IMG/VR virus record: IMGVR_UViG_3300025896_000085 | Location: 1 to 35,740 of that record | DNA: 35,740 nucleotides | From: a virus | Reading direction: 5' to 3' (one strand) | Part shown: piece after piece, positions 23,552-32,296 of the stretch | How the letters are laid out: every line of letters begins with the position of its first letter | How positions within the stretch are numbered: the stretch's first letter is position 1 | Notes under the pieces: model-generated | Database searches by the model: none | Seen by the model: only the letters and a program-made list of their open reading frames with translations | What the model was told of the DNA's origin: nothing | Position numbers and translations under genes: made by a program

Positions 23552-24012
23552 TAGAAACTCACTACGTTTCCAAAAACTGATATATCACAAGTAGCTGCTA
23601 CGGCTGTATTTACATTTAAAAATAAAGCTGAAGTAACAGCACCACTTACTGCGGTATTGGTTAAATACGGTTCAGCAATGTTAAGTGTAATAAATGTTCC
23701 TACACCAGTTAATTGTGTCGTTATTACATTCGATACAACTACGTTAGGTGTAGTTACATTACCCGTTGAACGTACAGAAATAGAAATGTTTGCCGTTGCT
23801 GCGCTTGCATTTGGATCACTTATAACAATTTGACGAATAATTACACTACCAGAGTTAGAAACAGCACCGCCATTGGTTAAACCACCACTATTTAAAGGGA
23901 TGGTTACAATACCTAGACCTGCTGTTGCTAAACTCGCATTACGAACAAATCCAACTCGACCATAACCAAAACTATCTAAAGTTGCATTACCGACCTTATT
24001 TGGGTTTGCCAT
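23551..24012 (-). CDS. beta-rich capsid accessory protein
   Basis: A 153-aa protein with short regular beta strands, many N, T and V residues and no charged core, e.g. IIRQIVISDPNASAATANIS and GTFITLNIAEPYLTN. It lies second after the capsid gene. Size, composition and position suit a decoration or head-stabilising protein. I see no membrane segment or catalytic motif. Confidence 0.45.
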   Translation of the reverse strand: MANPNKVGNATLDSFGYGRVGFVRNASLATAGLGIVTIPLNSGGLTNGGAVSNSGSVIIRQIVISDPNASAATANISISVRSTGNVTTPNVVVSNVITTQLTGVGTFITLNIAEPYLTNTAVSGAVTSALFLNVNTAVAATCDISVFGNVVSF

Positions 24013-24023
24013 AATTTCTCTCC

Positions 24024-24413
24024 TTAAACGTTGTAAGTGCCAACAACAGCATTGCCACCGTTTGAGGTATAGAGAGTTAATGATTGCGTGGCTGTAGAAG
24101 CATTAGCACGAACGTTCCAACCATCAGACAAGATAGTTGTACCGCCTGTGTTAACAGCTACATAAGCTACCCAGTTATTAACTGCAACACCAGTAGCATT
24201 TTGGTATGTATTAACCTCAATCGACACGTTTGAAGTTGTCGAGTAAGGCATAATATATACACCAGCAGGTACAAACTGTGCCGATGACACACCAGCGTTC
24301 ATAGCTGTTAAGTTACCGATACCAATGCTAGTAATGATTACAGGTTGCAAAAACGCACTTGGCGTATTTGTCGCAGTTTGCGAAACAAGGATTTTATTTG
24401 TGCTGAGTGACAT
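24024..24413 (-). CDS. beta-rich capsid decoration-like protein
   Basis: A 129-aa protein directly after the major capsid gene. It consists of beta strands (PVIITSIGIGNLTAMNAGVS, GVYIMPYSTTSNVSIEVNTY) with few charges. Such proteins next to the capsid gene often bind the capsid outside as trimers. The role is inferred from place and composition. It is preceded by the ribosome site AGGAG just upstream of the ATG. Confidence 0.5.
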   Translation of the reverse strand: MSLSTNKILVSQTATNTPSAFLQPVIITSIGIGNLTAMNAGVSSAQFVPAGVYIMPYSTTSNVSIEVNTYQNATGVAVNNWVAYVAVNTGGTTILSDGWNVRANASTATQSLTLYTSNGGNAVVGTYNV

Positions 24414-24425
24414 GGTTTTTTCTCC

Positions 24426-25436
24426 TTATAAAGAAATAGAGTTATAACCTGAAACCCGTGTCATTGACTTAGGCTTAACGCTTACCAATTCGGCAATCAT
24501 TAAAACTGCGCCAACATAACCGATCTGCCAGTTAGGAAGTGTAGACTCAAATCCAGTAAACACAAACGAACCTTGATCGTGGATGTACAAACTCATGTAG
24601 TTACTGTTAATAAAGTAAACAGTACCTTCTGGGCAGTACGGATCAGGATAAATAGGAACACCAGCAACCATTAAAGCCCTAAAAGCAGCAGATGGACCAT
24701 TTGCATCGCCATCAAAACCGTTTCCTGGGGTAATAACGTACTGTTCTTGACCAACATAGTCTTGTGCTAACAATGTCCATGTACCAAAACCACAAACACC
24801 AAACGTAGGCACTTCAGCACCGTTCTTCACAGTTCCTGAAATGTATTGTAAAACGTTTTGTCTTGTAGGATTGACAGAACCAGCAGCGTACACTTTCGAT
24901 TTCCACCAAGTAAAGGTAGAACGATTAATGTTACCGTAGGTAGTCATGTTTGTACCATCATCAATAGCACCAGGTAAACCGATGAACTGTTGTGTGTTGG
25001 TATAGTTAGTGTACAAAGCAGTAGCCATTGCATCCATCATTACGTTGGTCGCATCGTTCATACGAGCTTCGATCAATGGAATAATGGCATAGTCTTGCTG
25101 TACTGCACCTTCCATTCCGAGGAACGGAACTGGAGCTATCATTAACTTGAGGTTAAACTCAGCGTTGAAAGCACCTTGCTGAACTGACGGTTGTGTAAAC
25201 GAACCACTATAGTCAGACCATTGTGCATTAACAAACTGTGCGCCCTGTACTGGGACTGTTACTTGGGATACACCACCAGATGCGGATTGACTGTTAGCAA
25301 TCAAAGCAGCCATCAAGGGTGTGCTGTTATAAAGTTGAACAACCAGCTTGGGGATAAAGGCTCTACGAGTAACATAGGTTAACTCATTGTATTGCGATGT
25401 ACCTGACGCTGGAAGAATACCGCCGCCTATAGGCAT
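24426..25436 (-). CDS. major capsid protein
   Basis: A 336-aa protein with the properties of an HK97-fold major capsid protein: N-terminal arm with TRRAFIPKLVVQLYNSTPLM, a long spine-helix region (IIPLIEARMNDATNVMMDAM at about 125-145), a variable insertion around 155-260 with FNSTFTWW-like and GPSAAFRALMVAGVPIYPDP segments, and a C-terminal beta strand set ending KSMTRVSGYNSISL. It follows the scaffold-like genes and precedes the decoration-like genes. GGAGA lies upstream of the ATG. Assigned mainly from size, gene order and the helix/strand pattern. Confidence 0.8.
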   Translation of the reverse strand: MPIGGGILPASGTSQYNELTYVTRRAFIPKLVVQLYNSTPLMAALIANSQSASGGVSQVTVPVQGAQFVNAQWSDYSGSFTQPSVQQGAFNAEFNLKLMIAPVPFLGMEGAVQQDYAIIPLIEARMNDATNVMMDAMATALYTNYTNTQQFIGLPGAIDDGTNMTTYGNINRSTFTWWKSKVYAAGSVNPTRQNVLQYISGTVKNGAEVPTFGVCGFGTWTLLAQDYVGQEQYVITPGNGFDGDANGPSAAFRALMVAGVPIYPDPYCPEGTVYFINSNYMSLYIHDQGSFVFTGFESTLPNWQIGYVGAVLMIAELVSVKPKSMTRVSGYNSISL

Positions 25437-25486
25437 AGTTTATCTCCAAACAAAATTAAAAATATCCCCTTGTACTGCAATAAAAC

Positions 25487-26020
25487 TTAAATACCAATGG
25501 CTTTTCTGCCAACGTTACGTATATCTTTTAAGGCTTGTGCTGCTTCATCTCTTGCACCCATCTGTGGGTTCTTCCAATACTTAGACAAGTCAAACTTGCT
25601 AATTGCACTTGGATTATAACCACTCGGTGTAGGTTCGGCTGCTTGTTTCATCCAATCAAAATACTCGGCTGCTGTTTCGTGATTGCTAATGTTCTTTGAA
25701 AGCATGATTTTTTCAATCTGCTCAACATCGGCATCATCACGGGCTAACCCTTTAGTAATCAATGATTGTCTACGTCTGTTCAATTCTTCACGGGCATCTT
25801 TTTCACGTAATTTATTTTCAGATACCAACAAACGGTTTTCCATGTCAGACATCTTTTTTTCTGTGTAATCTTGCATTTCCAGTTCAGGAATTGGTAGATC
25901 AGGCTTGACTTTTTTAGTCATGCGTAAGAAATCTTTGCGTGTGGATGGATTCTCAGCCAATTGCTTGGCTAAGAGTGCTAACTCATCACGCTGTTCTAAT
26001 GAAATATCTTCTAAACTCAT
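25487..26020 (-). CDS. scaffolding-like protein
   Basis: A 177-aa, highly charged and helical protein (NPSTRKDFLRMTKKVKPD, then YTEKKMSDMENRLLVSENKL and REELNRRRQSL). Long coiled coil, absence of a folded core, and position directly before the capsid gene are the usual marks of a phage scaffold. The C-terminus SKYWKNPQMGARDEAAQALK may be the capsid-binding part. No protease motif. Confidence 0.65.
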   Translation of the reverse strand: MSLEDISLEQRDELALLAKQLAENPSTRKDFLRMTKKVKPDLPIPELEMQDYTEKKMSDMENRLLVSENKLREKDAREELNRRRQSLITKGLARDDADVEQIEKIMLSKNISNHETAAEYFDWMKQAAEPTPSGYNPSAISKFDLSKYWKNPQMGARDEAAQALKDIRNVGRKAIGI

Positions 26021-26037
26021 TTTTATCCCCTATTTAA

Positions 26038-26223
26038 TTAAATAACTTTCTTGGTGTCACCTGGTTGTGACATAGTCATTAGATTCTTGTTTCCTGCCTT
26101 ACGAGCAGAATCCAATCCACCAAATTCTGAAAAACGTGGTGTGTTAATAACTTGTCCATTTTTCTGATTGTTATCAGTTGGTCTACGTGGTGCTGATGCG
26201 CCTCTTGGTTTAAATAAGTCCAT
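26038..26223 (-). CDS. small head-region protein (61 aa)
   Basis: A 61-aa basic, glycine- and asparagine-rich protein with little predicted order (PRGASAPRRPTDNNQKNG). It lies between two scaffold-like genes. No motif is recognised. Context suggests a head-assembly part. Confidence 0.45.
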   Translation of the reverse strand: MDLFKPRGASAPRRPTDNNQKNGQVINTPRFSEFGGLDSARKAGNKNLMTMSQPGDTKKVI

Positions 26224-26234
26224 GGTTCAATCCT

Positions 26235-26747
26235 TTACATAGGTGGTGGTGGTGGTGGCGATACATCGCCCATTGGAGGCATTCCACCTGGAGGTGGAGG
26301 AGGCATACCCATTGGTGACATACCAGGAATCATCGGTGCTTGCTTCATTGCATTACCTTCAGGTGTAGCACCACCAGCTTGAGGTAAGGTTTGTAACAAC
26401 TGCATAATTTCAGTTGGTTGCAATTCGTTGACTTTGCCTTTTTTCTGACCAATGATTGAAGTCATGGTACGTAGTGCGCCTAAAATCTTTTGTCCTTCAG
26501 GTGTCTCACTACCGATTGCTGGCAAACTCTGTTCTAGCAAATCCATTGCCATGGATAAATTAATCATCGCTGCTTCACGATTACCCATCTTGGGTTCAGG
26601 CGTACTCATCGGTGCGCCCATCGGTGGCATGGATGGATCAGAAATGACATTGTTTTCATCAGCAGGTAACGCAGGTGCGCCTTTTGGACTGGCTTTGTCT
26701 CTTTGACTAGCAATCATTTTCATCATTTCATCTGATGGCACACTCAT
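26235..26747 (-). CDS. Pro/Met-rich head-assembly protein
   Basis: A 170-aa protein with a helical middle (REAAMINLSMAMDLLEQSLP and GQKILGALRTMTSIIGQKKG) between two disordered Pro/Met/Gly-rich parts, ending in a polyproline tail (GDVSPPPPPPM). The tail may bind a partner in head assembly. It heads the scaffold-capsid group and follows a non-coding gap with a hairpin and a TTGACA sequence on the same strand. No enzyme motif is seen. Confidence 0.5.
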   Translation of the reverse strand: MSVPSDEMMKMIASQRDKASPKGAPALPADENNVISDPSMPPMGAPMSTPEPKMGNREAAMINLSMAMDLLEQSLPAIGSETPEGQKILGALRTMTSIIGQKKGKVNELQPTEIMQLLQTLPQAGGATPEGNAMKQAPMIPGMSPMGMPPPPPGGMPPMGDVSPPPPPPM

Positions 26748-26817
26748 AACATTCCCTTCAAGTTGTACATAGGTTACTCAGTTTTACAAAAATGTCAAGT
26801 GGGGGTCTTATTTAGTT

Positions 26818-26836
26818 CTCCCACCCCCTGTGGGAG
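26818..26836 (-). promoter_or_regulatory. hairpin in gap before scaffold genes
   Basis: A perfect 7-bp stem, CTCCCAC (26818-26824) and GTGGGAG (26830-26836) with a 5-nt loop, sits in the 134-bp gap at 26748-26881. On the minus strand it is not followed by a T tract, so it is a weak candidate for an intrinsic terminator. About 20 nt further along the minus strand is TTGACA (26798-26793), but no good -10 hexamer lies at 16-18 nt. The hairpin may separate portal-side from capsid-side transcription by RNA processing. Confidence 0.4.
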
Positions 26837-26881
26837 ATGTTACTGGCAATTGCTTGCCTTTTTCCTTCTCACGGGAAACTA

Positions 26882-26929
26882 TTAACGCCTAGTTTTCCGA
26901 CCACGCTTCATCATCATTTTGCCGTACAT
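26882..26929 (-). CDS. 15-aa basic micro-ORF
   Basis: A micro-gene on the minus strand: MYGKMMMKRGRKTRR, 15 residues, eight of them K or R. It is preceded by AGGAG at 26936-26940, six bases from the ATG, a textbook ribosome site for so short a frame. It follows a 55-aa gene by 17 nt and precedes the hairpin gap before the scaffold genes. A very basic peptide made late could bind DNA or RNA or help head maturation. The ribosome site is seen; translation and function are inferred. Confidence 0.5.
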   Translation of the reverse strand: MYGKMMMKRGRKTRR

Positions 26930-26946
26930 ACGCTTCTCCTATTTAA

Positions 26947-27114
26947 CTATCCCCTAGTCATTCTGCCATAACTCCGCATACTTGGGTTACGGTCATTCGA
27001 TTGCATACCTTGTACCCGATATTGCAAGGTAGGTACTTCAGTTTTAGCGTTTAAATTGCTAGTTGTTTCTCTAGGCATTGCTGCCGTTGCTTGTACTGGC
27101 TTTGCATATTCCAT
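26947..27114 (-). CDS. small unknown protein (55 aa)
   Basis: A 55-aa gene whose ATG lies in a TAATG overlap with the portal stop. The product begins MEYAKPVQATAAMPRETTSN and ends RNPSMRSYGRMTRG, is basic and has no predicted helix or membrane part. The coupled start supports translation with the portal. No family recognised. Confidence 0.5.
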   Translation of the reverse strand: MEYAKPVQATAAMPRETTSNLNAKTEVPTLQYRVQGMQSNDRNPSMRSYGRMTRG

Positions 27115-28739
27115 TATCCGACCTCTGGCTCTTTCTTGTTAATTTTTTCTCTAGGATTCTCTCTTGGTAGATTTTGTTCCATTTTTTCTCTTTTTGCTAG
27201 CTTTTCTTTTAATAATTGTTTCATAGGTGGTTCAGTCAAGTCAAGCAAGGATTCTCGGTCAATTGCACCGACTTTAAAGAGATTAAATGCCATTTGTTTT
27301 AAATCTTCCGTAAAAATGGGAGAATTACTGTGTGCATCTACTTTTACAACAAAATCATTGGTAAATTGTCTTGGAATAAAGCGTAAACCGTTCTCATCAG
27401 TAAAATGCGTGTCATCATACGACTGCATCAGCTTTAAATACAAGGTTGCGACCTTTTCCAAGCTATCTTCTACAATCAATGCACGTTTCTTTGCTCGACT
27501 AGAGCCTAAACGGGCTAATTGTGAGGCATGACCCTGACTTCTGACACCAGATTCACCTCTACCTGATAAAACGTTGCTAATTCCCGACACTTCGGAGAAC
27601 ATGGCATCAACTTCATGGATTACTTCAAATAAATCAGGTGGCATTTGTGGTGCTAAACGATCAACCCTCGCGCCTGGCATATCTGAGGCAATGTACGTAC
27701 CAGCACGGTTAAGTGCCATGAACTTTTCATCAACAATACCTGAAACACCGCTATACACCGTTGGAGGTGAGACTTGTTTACTGAGTAAATCTAAAATTTC
27801 AATCATGCGTTGATTACGCAACTCTTGTAACTGCACTAATTTCTGACATTCACTTTGACCCCACAAGTAATCGTACTGTGGATTAGGACACAGTTGTACA
27901 AATGGACATTCACCCTTTAAGAACATACTCTCGCCTGGGCGATCATATAAAATAATATCAGGTGAGGCAATCGTCACAACTTGATAGTCTTGGGTATCAT
28001 CATTCCATACCCACAACTCACGCATCTCTATGGTATCTTCAGCTACTTGGGGTGCATAACGATTTACGCCACCTAAATCTAAATTAACGTTACCGTAAAT
28101 GGTTGCGCCTGATTGACTCATGACAATACGATTCACCGCATTAGGCATATCATCATCACTTAACTTTACACTAGCAATGACTCGTTTAATAATAGATTCT
28201 CGTTGTGGATGCGAGTACAAACGGGCATACAGTTCAGATTTAGTAATGTAATAAACTTGCAAAATTGCTTCTTGCCGATCTGTATACGGTATATCTTCAC
28301 GTAGTACACCCATGCTTGACGGATCAATCATGTACGGCACAATGCCACGGTTATAAACCAGTTTGATAAAGGTTGTGTTGTAGACTAACGCCCATGTCAT
28401 AGCTAAAGAAAAAATTTGATCGGCATTCGAATTAAGCCATTCATCATTTAGAGCTTGAGTAAGTATGGGTGTTTTAAACTGTTCTTCTTCAGGTACAGCA
28501 GCTCCGAGCGAAATAGAAAACCGAGTAGTCTCGGCAGAATATAAGAAGCTAGTGAGCTGATCTAAATGCGGATGAATTTTATTAAAGTAGGCAGGAGGCT
28601 GTTCAGGCGAACTACCGAATAGATAGTAAGAGCGCAAGGAAGTGTAATCTGCCTTACGAGTTTCCATCGAGATTGAACATTTCTGCATCAGATCAAGATA
28701 AAAATCTTCTCGATCAGCATGATTAGTAGGTATTCTCAT
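27114..28739 (-). CDS. portal protein
   Basis: A 541-aa portal (head-tail connector ring) protein. The signature blocks are HLDQLTSFLYSAETTRFSI near the front, FVQLCPNPQYDYLWGQSECQ and KLVQLQELRNQRMIEILDLL in the centre, then GARVDRLAPQMPPDLFEVIH and SEVSGISNVLSGRGESGVRS, which match P22-like and environmental podovirus portals. The length is normal. It would form the 12-mer through which terminase packs DNA. It overlaps the zinc-ribbon gene upstream by 4 nt and the 55-aa gene downstream. Confidence 0.85.
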   Translation of the reverse strand: MRIPTNHADREDFYLDLMQKCSISMETRKADYTSLRSYYLFGSSPEQPPAYFNKIHPHLDQLTSFLYSAETTRFSISLGAAVPEEEQFKTPILTQALNDEWLNSNADQIFSLAMTWALVYNTTFIKLVYNRGIVPYMIDPSSMGVLREDIPYTDRQEAILQVYYITKSELYARLYSHPQRESIIKRVIASVKLSDDDMPNAVNRIVMSQSGATIYGNVNLDLGGVNRYAPQVAEDTIEMRELWVWNDDTQDYQVVTIASPDIILYDRPGESMFLKGECPFVQLCPNPQYDYLWGQSECQKLVQLQELRNQRMIEILDLLSKQVSPPTVYSGVSGIVDEKFMALNRAGTYIASDMPGARVDRLAPQMPPDLFEVIHEVDAMFSEVSGISNVLSGRGESGVRSQGHASQLARLGSSRAKKRALIVEDSLEKVATLYLKLMQSYDDTHFTDENGLRFIPRQFTNDFVVKVDAHSNSPIFTEDLKQMAFNLFKVGAIDRESLLDLTEPPMKQLLKEKLAKREKMEQNLPRENPREKINKKEPEVG

Positions 28740-29290
28740 CGTTTAATCTGTAGGTTATCGGGATCACGTAAACTTGAGCTTGGATCAGCCCGTGGTCCTA
28801 CTGTAATCCCTGCTTGGCTTGGTGTCAACCCTGCGGACTCACCTTTTATGGATTGACTATATCTGCCAGCCAAGATACTTTGCATATTCATTCCTTGGAA
28901 CGCACCACCCCAGATGGCGTTATCCCCTGCTCTGGGTTCTTGCGGAGCTTGGGGGGTGGGCGGTTTCTTGAGTTGGTCTTTGTTACCCCGTTTACGTGTG
29001 GCAAATTTTTCGGCATTGGCATACTCTTTTTCGGTAAACTTGTTGTTTCTGGTGAGATACCCTGCTTGATTCTCACCCTCTCGTGCGGATTTAATATTTG
29101 ACATTCCGAATTCAATGGCAAGTTGCTTGGATGACTTGTCGGTAAACTTGGTTTTTGCCGAAACAAGCCCAGGAGCTTGGAGGTGAACTTGGAAAACTTC
29201 ATGGGTACATCCTTTCATTGGGCATTTTGGTTGACGGCTTTCAAAATAACCGTGGTGATCGCATTTAAAATCCTTTAGAACTGGCATCAT
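28736..29290 (-). CDS. zinc-ribbon packaging-region protein
   Basis: A 184-aa protein. Its N-terminus has a small zinc-ribbon-like motif, C9-x2-H12 in KCDHHGYFESRQPKCPMKGC with two later cysteines (C23, C28), followed by a helical region KQLAIEFGMSNIKSAREG and a disordered Pro/Gly-rich tail. Proteins of this type lie between terminase and portal in several environmental phages. It may assist packaging or portal assembly; function not established. It overlaps the portal start by 4 nt. Confidence 0.55.
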   Translation of the reverse strand: MMPVLKDFKCDHHGYFESRQPKCPMKGCTHEVFQVHLQAPGLVSAKTKFTDKSSKQLAIEFGMSNIKSAREGENQAGYLTRNNKFTEKEYANAEKFATRKRGNKDQLKKPPTPQAPQEPRAGDNAIWGGAFQGMNMQSILAGRYSQSIKGESAGLTPSQAGITVGPRADPSSSLRDPDNLQIKR

Positions 29291-29299
29291 TTTCCCCTT

Positions 29300-29683
29300 T
29301 TACTGTTCATCTAATGGTTTAATACTGTAATCATACTTGTTTTTAATACCAATTTGTATACCAATCTTGCCATTTTTCATCACTAAACGGGTATCTTTTT
29401 GCATAATTGGCTTGGCTTCTCTACGAAACTCCAGAAAACGGGTGTTATCTCGGTTTGCCATAATAGCTACTTCACCATCTAACCAATGATAATAGCCTTT
29501 ACTGACTCGTCTTTGGACATACTCGGTTAACGGTTCGGTCTTATAAATAAAGACATCGAGTAAATGATTACGGGTGATACCACACAGATCAGCAAATAAC
29601 TCTTGTGAGATGCCACGGTCATTATCAGACAGAAACCGTTTGATTAAAACCTTTAACTCTCTTTTAGGAATAGTCGGTTTCAT
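29300..29683 (-). CDS. small packaging-region protein, HTH-like
   Basis: A 127-aa protein with a helix-turn-helix-like front: ISQELFADLCGITRNHLLDV (25-44), then TEYVQRRVSKGYYHWLDGEV. The rest is beta-rich with KNGKIGIQIGIKNKYD near the end. It could be the small terminase subunit or a regulator. The terminase large gene overlaps it by 4 nt upstream, consistent with a packaging role. Small terminase subunits vary too much for a firm call from sequence alone. Confidence 0.45.
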   Translation of the reverse strand: MKPTIPKRELKVLIKRFLSDNDRGISQELFADLCGITRNHLLDVFIYKTEPLTEYVQRRVSKGYYHWLDGEVAIMANRDNTRFLEFRREAKPIMQKDTRLVMKNGKIGIQIGIKNKYDYSIKPLDEQ

Positions 29684-31461
29684 TTATTGATTAATCCGTC
29701 TGAGCCGTATACCCCAATTCTTTTCAAATAGTCACTTACGTTCCTACCCACGGTGAGTTGTTCAGGAGTAAAGTCATCTTGTATCCGACTAACGTGCTTA
29801 GTAATCTTTTGCATAATGAGGCGAGGCTGTACTTGTTCAGCAAAAGCAGCAGTAGCTAAAGCACAGGCTATGACCCGATCATCTTTATTGCGCCCTGTTG
29901 CCATAATTGAGCCACCATCCCGAACAATGGTTTTCATTTCCTCAATGGTATCCATGTCTACAATGTCCATCATGCCACGCTCAAAGAAGTCTTTCATGTA
30001 AGACAGCATCCGTTCTTTGGTAGCTGCCGTGGTTAGCCAACCAATACTGTTGGAGTAGCCACCAAGGGTATCGTTTCTACGCCAGATATAGTTTTGCATA
30101 TTGCCGTAGACATCGGTGAGTTCTTTACCAAGGGCTGTACCCATGGCTGCTGCTTGTCTTTTGAGATTCTTCAGTTCATTGATAACAGCTTGACCTGGAC
30201 CATTGACTTCTAAGTTTAAGGTAGAGTTTTTGTAAGCACCAGCGAGGTGGGCTAAGACCCACGCAAACTGGTAGGTGTTCATTTCTGCTGTAGCAAAAGA
30301 GGCGACTTGTTCCAAGCCGTCAGCATAACAACGAAAGACTTGTATACAAAAGCGATCAGCCCAATCAGAACTACCGTAGGCAGGATCAGCACCAATGACA
30401 TAATAAGCGGTATCAACTGGTTCTTCCCAAATCTTGAGAGTGCCAAGCCTTTCTGTTGACTTAATGACTTCTGTATCTTGAAAATTGACTCCGAATGAAT
30501 AACGATAACAATCATAGGTGCGTTTTTTAAGAGCTTTGACAGCATCAGTACACCTTGAGTTAGAGAAGAATGAAGTACCTGTCATGACAAAGGCGTAATC
30601 TTCGGTAGGAGGAAACTCTTGATACATCAGACTTTCGTCTTTAATGCCTTCCATCATCTTCCAACGCCACCACGCCATTTGCCTAGAATTAATCTCTACG
30701 CCATATAACTTCTTAATATCTTTTACCCACTCTTTTTCTTCACCTGTTAGTTTGCCATCCCAATAGACTTTATACGTCATACCTTCAGGATCGAGGCTAT
30801 ATAACTCATTACGCCACCACCCACAGAAGATGGCTCTCTGTGTCCTTGCTCGTTTGGCAGTAACGTACATATCATGAAACATATTAAAACCTCTGGCGGT
30901 ACTCTCAAAGAGGTATAAACGGTGTGGATTAGTTTCAGCAAGAGAAGCAAGTAAAGATGCTAATCCTTCCTCATCTCCCCAAGAACTTGTTTCCGTACCA
31001 TGCAAGTATGTAATCGCCTTGCCACGACCCAAACTTCCTTTAGCTCTAAGTCCAGCGACTTGATAAAAGAGACGAGAGCGGTTTTTGAGGGAAAGCTGAT
31101 TGCGGTTGTGAGCAAGTAACGGGATGCGATACTCTTTGGGTAAACCATCCATATACATGGCGAGGGTTGACCTGAACATATCTCGGTTTTCTTCGGTGTC
31201 GGTGGTAAGTGTGCCTTGTAATCCTGCGTGGATAAAGTGCCAGTAGAGGTCAAGGGCGAGTGAGACGGTTGTGATTCCAAGTTGTCTACCTTTCAAAATA
31301 ACAAAGAAATGAACATCATCTTGTAAACCTTTGGTAATCTCATCCATTACATAGGTTTGTGACCCTAAGAGAGTACCCATCTTCTTGAGACCTTGTTCTT
31401 TCGTCTCAATCTTGAGCTGTGAACAGAAGTTATAAAACTGTTTTTGATTAAAGGCGGTCAT
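29680..31461 (-). CDS. terL: terminase large subunit
   Basis: A 593-aa DNA-packaging motor and nuclease. The ATPase region has a variant Walker A, KGRQLGITT (57-65), the Walker B-like strand ITYLHGTETSSW (150-161) and the coupling motif LYLFESTARG (182-191). The RNase H-like nuclease begins at YYVIGADPAYG with D359, has a second acid at E418 in LNLEVNGPG and a third near NKDDRVIA close to the end. It should cut the DNA and push it into heads through the portal. It has the typical terminase length and precedes the packaging and head genes in leftward order. Confidence 0.92.
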   Translation of the reverse strand: MTAFNQKQFYNFCSQLKIETKEQGLKKMGTLLGSQTYVMDEITKGLQDDVHFFVILKGRQLGITTVSLALDLYWHFIHAGLQGTLTTDTEENRDMFRSTLAMYMDGLPKEYRIPLLAHNRNQLSLKNRSRLFYQVAGLRAKGSLGRGKAITYLHGTETSSWGDEEGLASLLASLAETNPHRLYLFESTARGFNMFHDMYVTAKRARTQRAIFCGWWRNELYSLDPEGMTYKVYWDGKLTGEEKEWVKDIKKLYGVEINSRQMAWWRWKMMEGIKDESLMYQEFPPTEDYAFVMTGTSFFSNSRCTDAVKALKKRTYDCYRYSFGVNFQDTEVIKSTERLGTLKIWEEPVDTAYYVIGADPAYGSSDWADRFCIQVFRCYADGLEQVASFATAEMNTYQFAWVLAHLAGAYKNSTLNLEVNGPGQAVINELKNLKRQAAAMGTALGKELTDVYGNMQNYIWRRNDTLGGYSNSIGWLTTAATKERMLSYMKDFFERGMMDIVDMDTIEEMKTIVRDGGSIMATGRNKDDRVIACALATAAFAEQVQPRLIMQKITKHVSRIQDDFTPEQLTVGRNVSDYLKRIGVYGSDGLINK

Positions 31462-31493
31462 GTATTCTTCTGGTGATCAAACTGTTCTGCTTC

Positions 31494-31724
31494 TTAAAAT
31501 TCCCAATTGGCAACCTTTACCCGATTAACCTTATCTTTAGCACATTTCACTAAGTCATTGACTCTGCCTTCAGAATAATTCTTCTTCCAAGTCTCAAATA
31601 AGGCAATCTTCTCAGCATCGGTATGGCATTGAATGACTCTTTGCATCTCTATCTTAAAACAGATGCGAGACTCATACAACTGTTCAGACCATGCCTTTTC
31701 AATGTCTAAGGTCACTAGCATCAT
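31494..31724 (-). CDS. small helical protein (76 aa)
   Basis: A 76-aa protein with three likely helices (DIEKAWSEQLYESRICFKIE, ADEKIALFETWKK-like, VNDLVKCAKDKVNRV). No membrane part or metal site. It starts inside the 3' end of the gene before it (26-nt overlap) and lies 32 nt upstream of terminase. No function is recognised; position at the head of the packaging operon allows a small terminase-type role. Confidence 0.5.
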   Translation of the reverse strand: MMLVTLDIEKAWSEQLYESRICFKIEMQRVIQCHTDAEKIALFETWKKNYSEGRVNDLVKCAKDKVNRVKVANWEF

Positions 31725-31926
31725 CTAGGTCATTAATAATGGCTTGCAAACGATCTAACTCAATCTGCGCTGCTGACATTAACTTAGCACTCTCAGCATG
31801 AACACGCATTAACTCATGGAAGATTTGCTCCTTATCCATAGACCAAATACTTTGCATATACTTGCGCTTTGTGTCATCAGACACAGACTGTATTTGTTCA
31901 GCAAGAGATGTCATTCCGTTCGCCAT
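31699..31926 (-). CDS. small coiled-coil protein (75 aa)
   Basis: A 75-aa acidic protein that is probably one long helix or coiled coil (HELMRVHAESAKLMSAAQIE, LDRLQAIINDLDDASD). It overlaps both neighbours by 16-26 nt. A coiled-coil protein upstream of terminase could act as a small packaging subunit, but no DNA-binding motif is evident. Confidence 0.5.
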   Translation of the reverse strand: MANGMTSLAEQIQSVSDDTKRKYMQSIWSMDKEQIFHELMRVHAESAKLMSAAQIELDRLQAIINDLDDASDLRH

Positions 31927-32123
31927 ACCCGTACCCCGTCATTTTCTTTTCTGGCGATAAACTTCATGCCTAATTGTTTACCCATCCGATAGTTGGAATT
32001 ACAAATAACTTGTAAACTCGTGTCCTCAACAAAGAAACTATCACTAATCTCCATAACCTTATAGGGATAACTGTTTCTAACCCTTATTTTAGGTAACTCT
32101 CTATTCTTTTCTATTGCTAACAT
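31911..32123 (-). CDS. small conserved phage domain (70 aa)
   Basis: First gene of the leftward operon. The product contains IRVRNSYPYKVMEISDSFFV and later GKQLGMKFIARKEN, VRVWRTE, a pattern (YPF-x-M-x-VGDSFFV...G-x-K-F-x-x-R...GVRVWR) that recurs in small proteins of many phages, function unknown. A longer frame could start at GTG 32129, but AGGAGG at 32129-32134 overlaps that codon. ATG 32123 has ideal 5-nt spacing, so I chose it. Confidence 0.65.
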   Translation of the reverse strand: MLAIEKNRELPKIRVRNSYPYKVMEISDSFFVEDTSLQVICNSNYRMGKQLGMKFIARKENDGVRVWRTE

Positions 32124-32140
32124 ATTCACCTCCTACGCAA

Positions 32141-32149
32141 ATAATAGCA
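32141..32149 (-). promoter_or_regulatory. leftward promoter, extended -10
   Basis: On the minus strand, TGC-TATTAT (reading 32149 down to 32141) is an extended -10 element just upstream of the ribosome site of the first leftward gene. A clear -35 is not visible at 17 nt (AATTTG only), which extended -10 promoters can tolerate. The rightward promoter at 35447-35455 has nearly the same box, TGC-TAGTAT. The leader would be very short, about ten bases. Confidence 0.45.
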
Positions 32150-32296
32150 TAGTTCAGAAAACACAAATTTTCTTTGGGGGGGGAAGGGAATAGGTCACGC
32201 TCTCAACTAGACTCAAACCCATTTCAAATCCCAAACAATAGTAAAAGGATTTAAAGAATCGCATCAACCCAAAGTAACCCAAACCAAAAAAGAATA

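Noticed and set aside
26770-26798. Minus-strand sigma70 promoter with TTGACA before the scaffold genes
   Set aside because: No acceptable -10 hexamer at 16-19 nt; noted only in the hairpin entry.
32124-32129. GTG start for the first leftward gene
   Set aside because: AGGAGG overlaps this codon, leaving no spacing; ATG at 32123 is spaced correctly.
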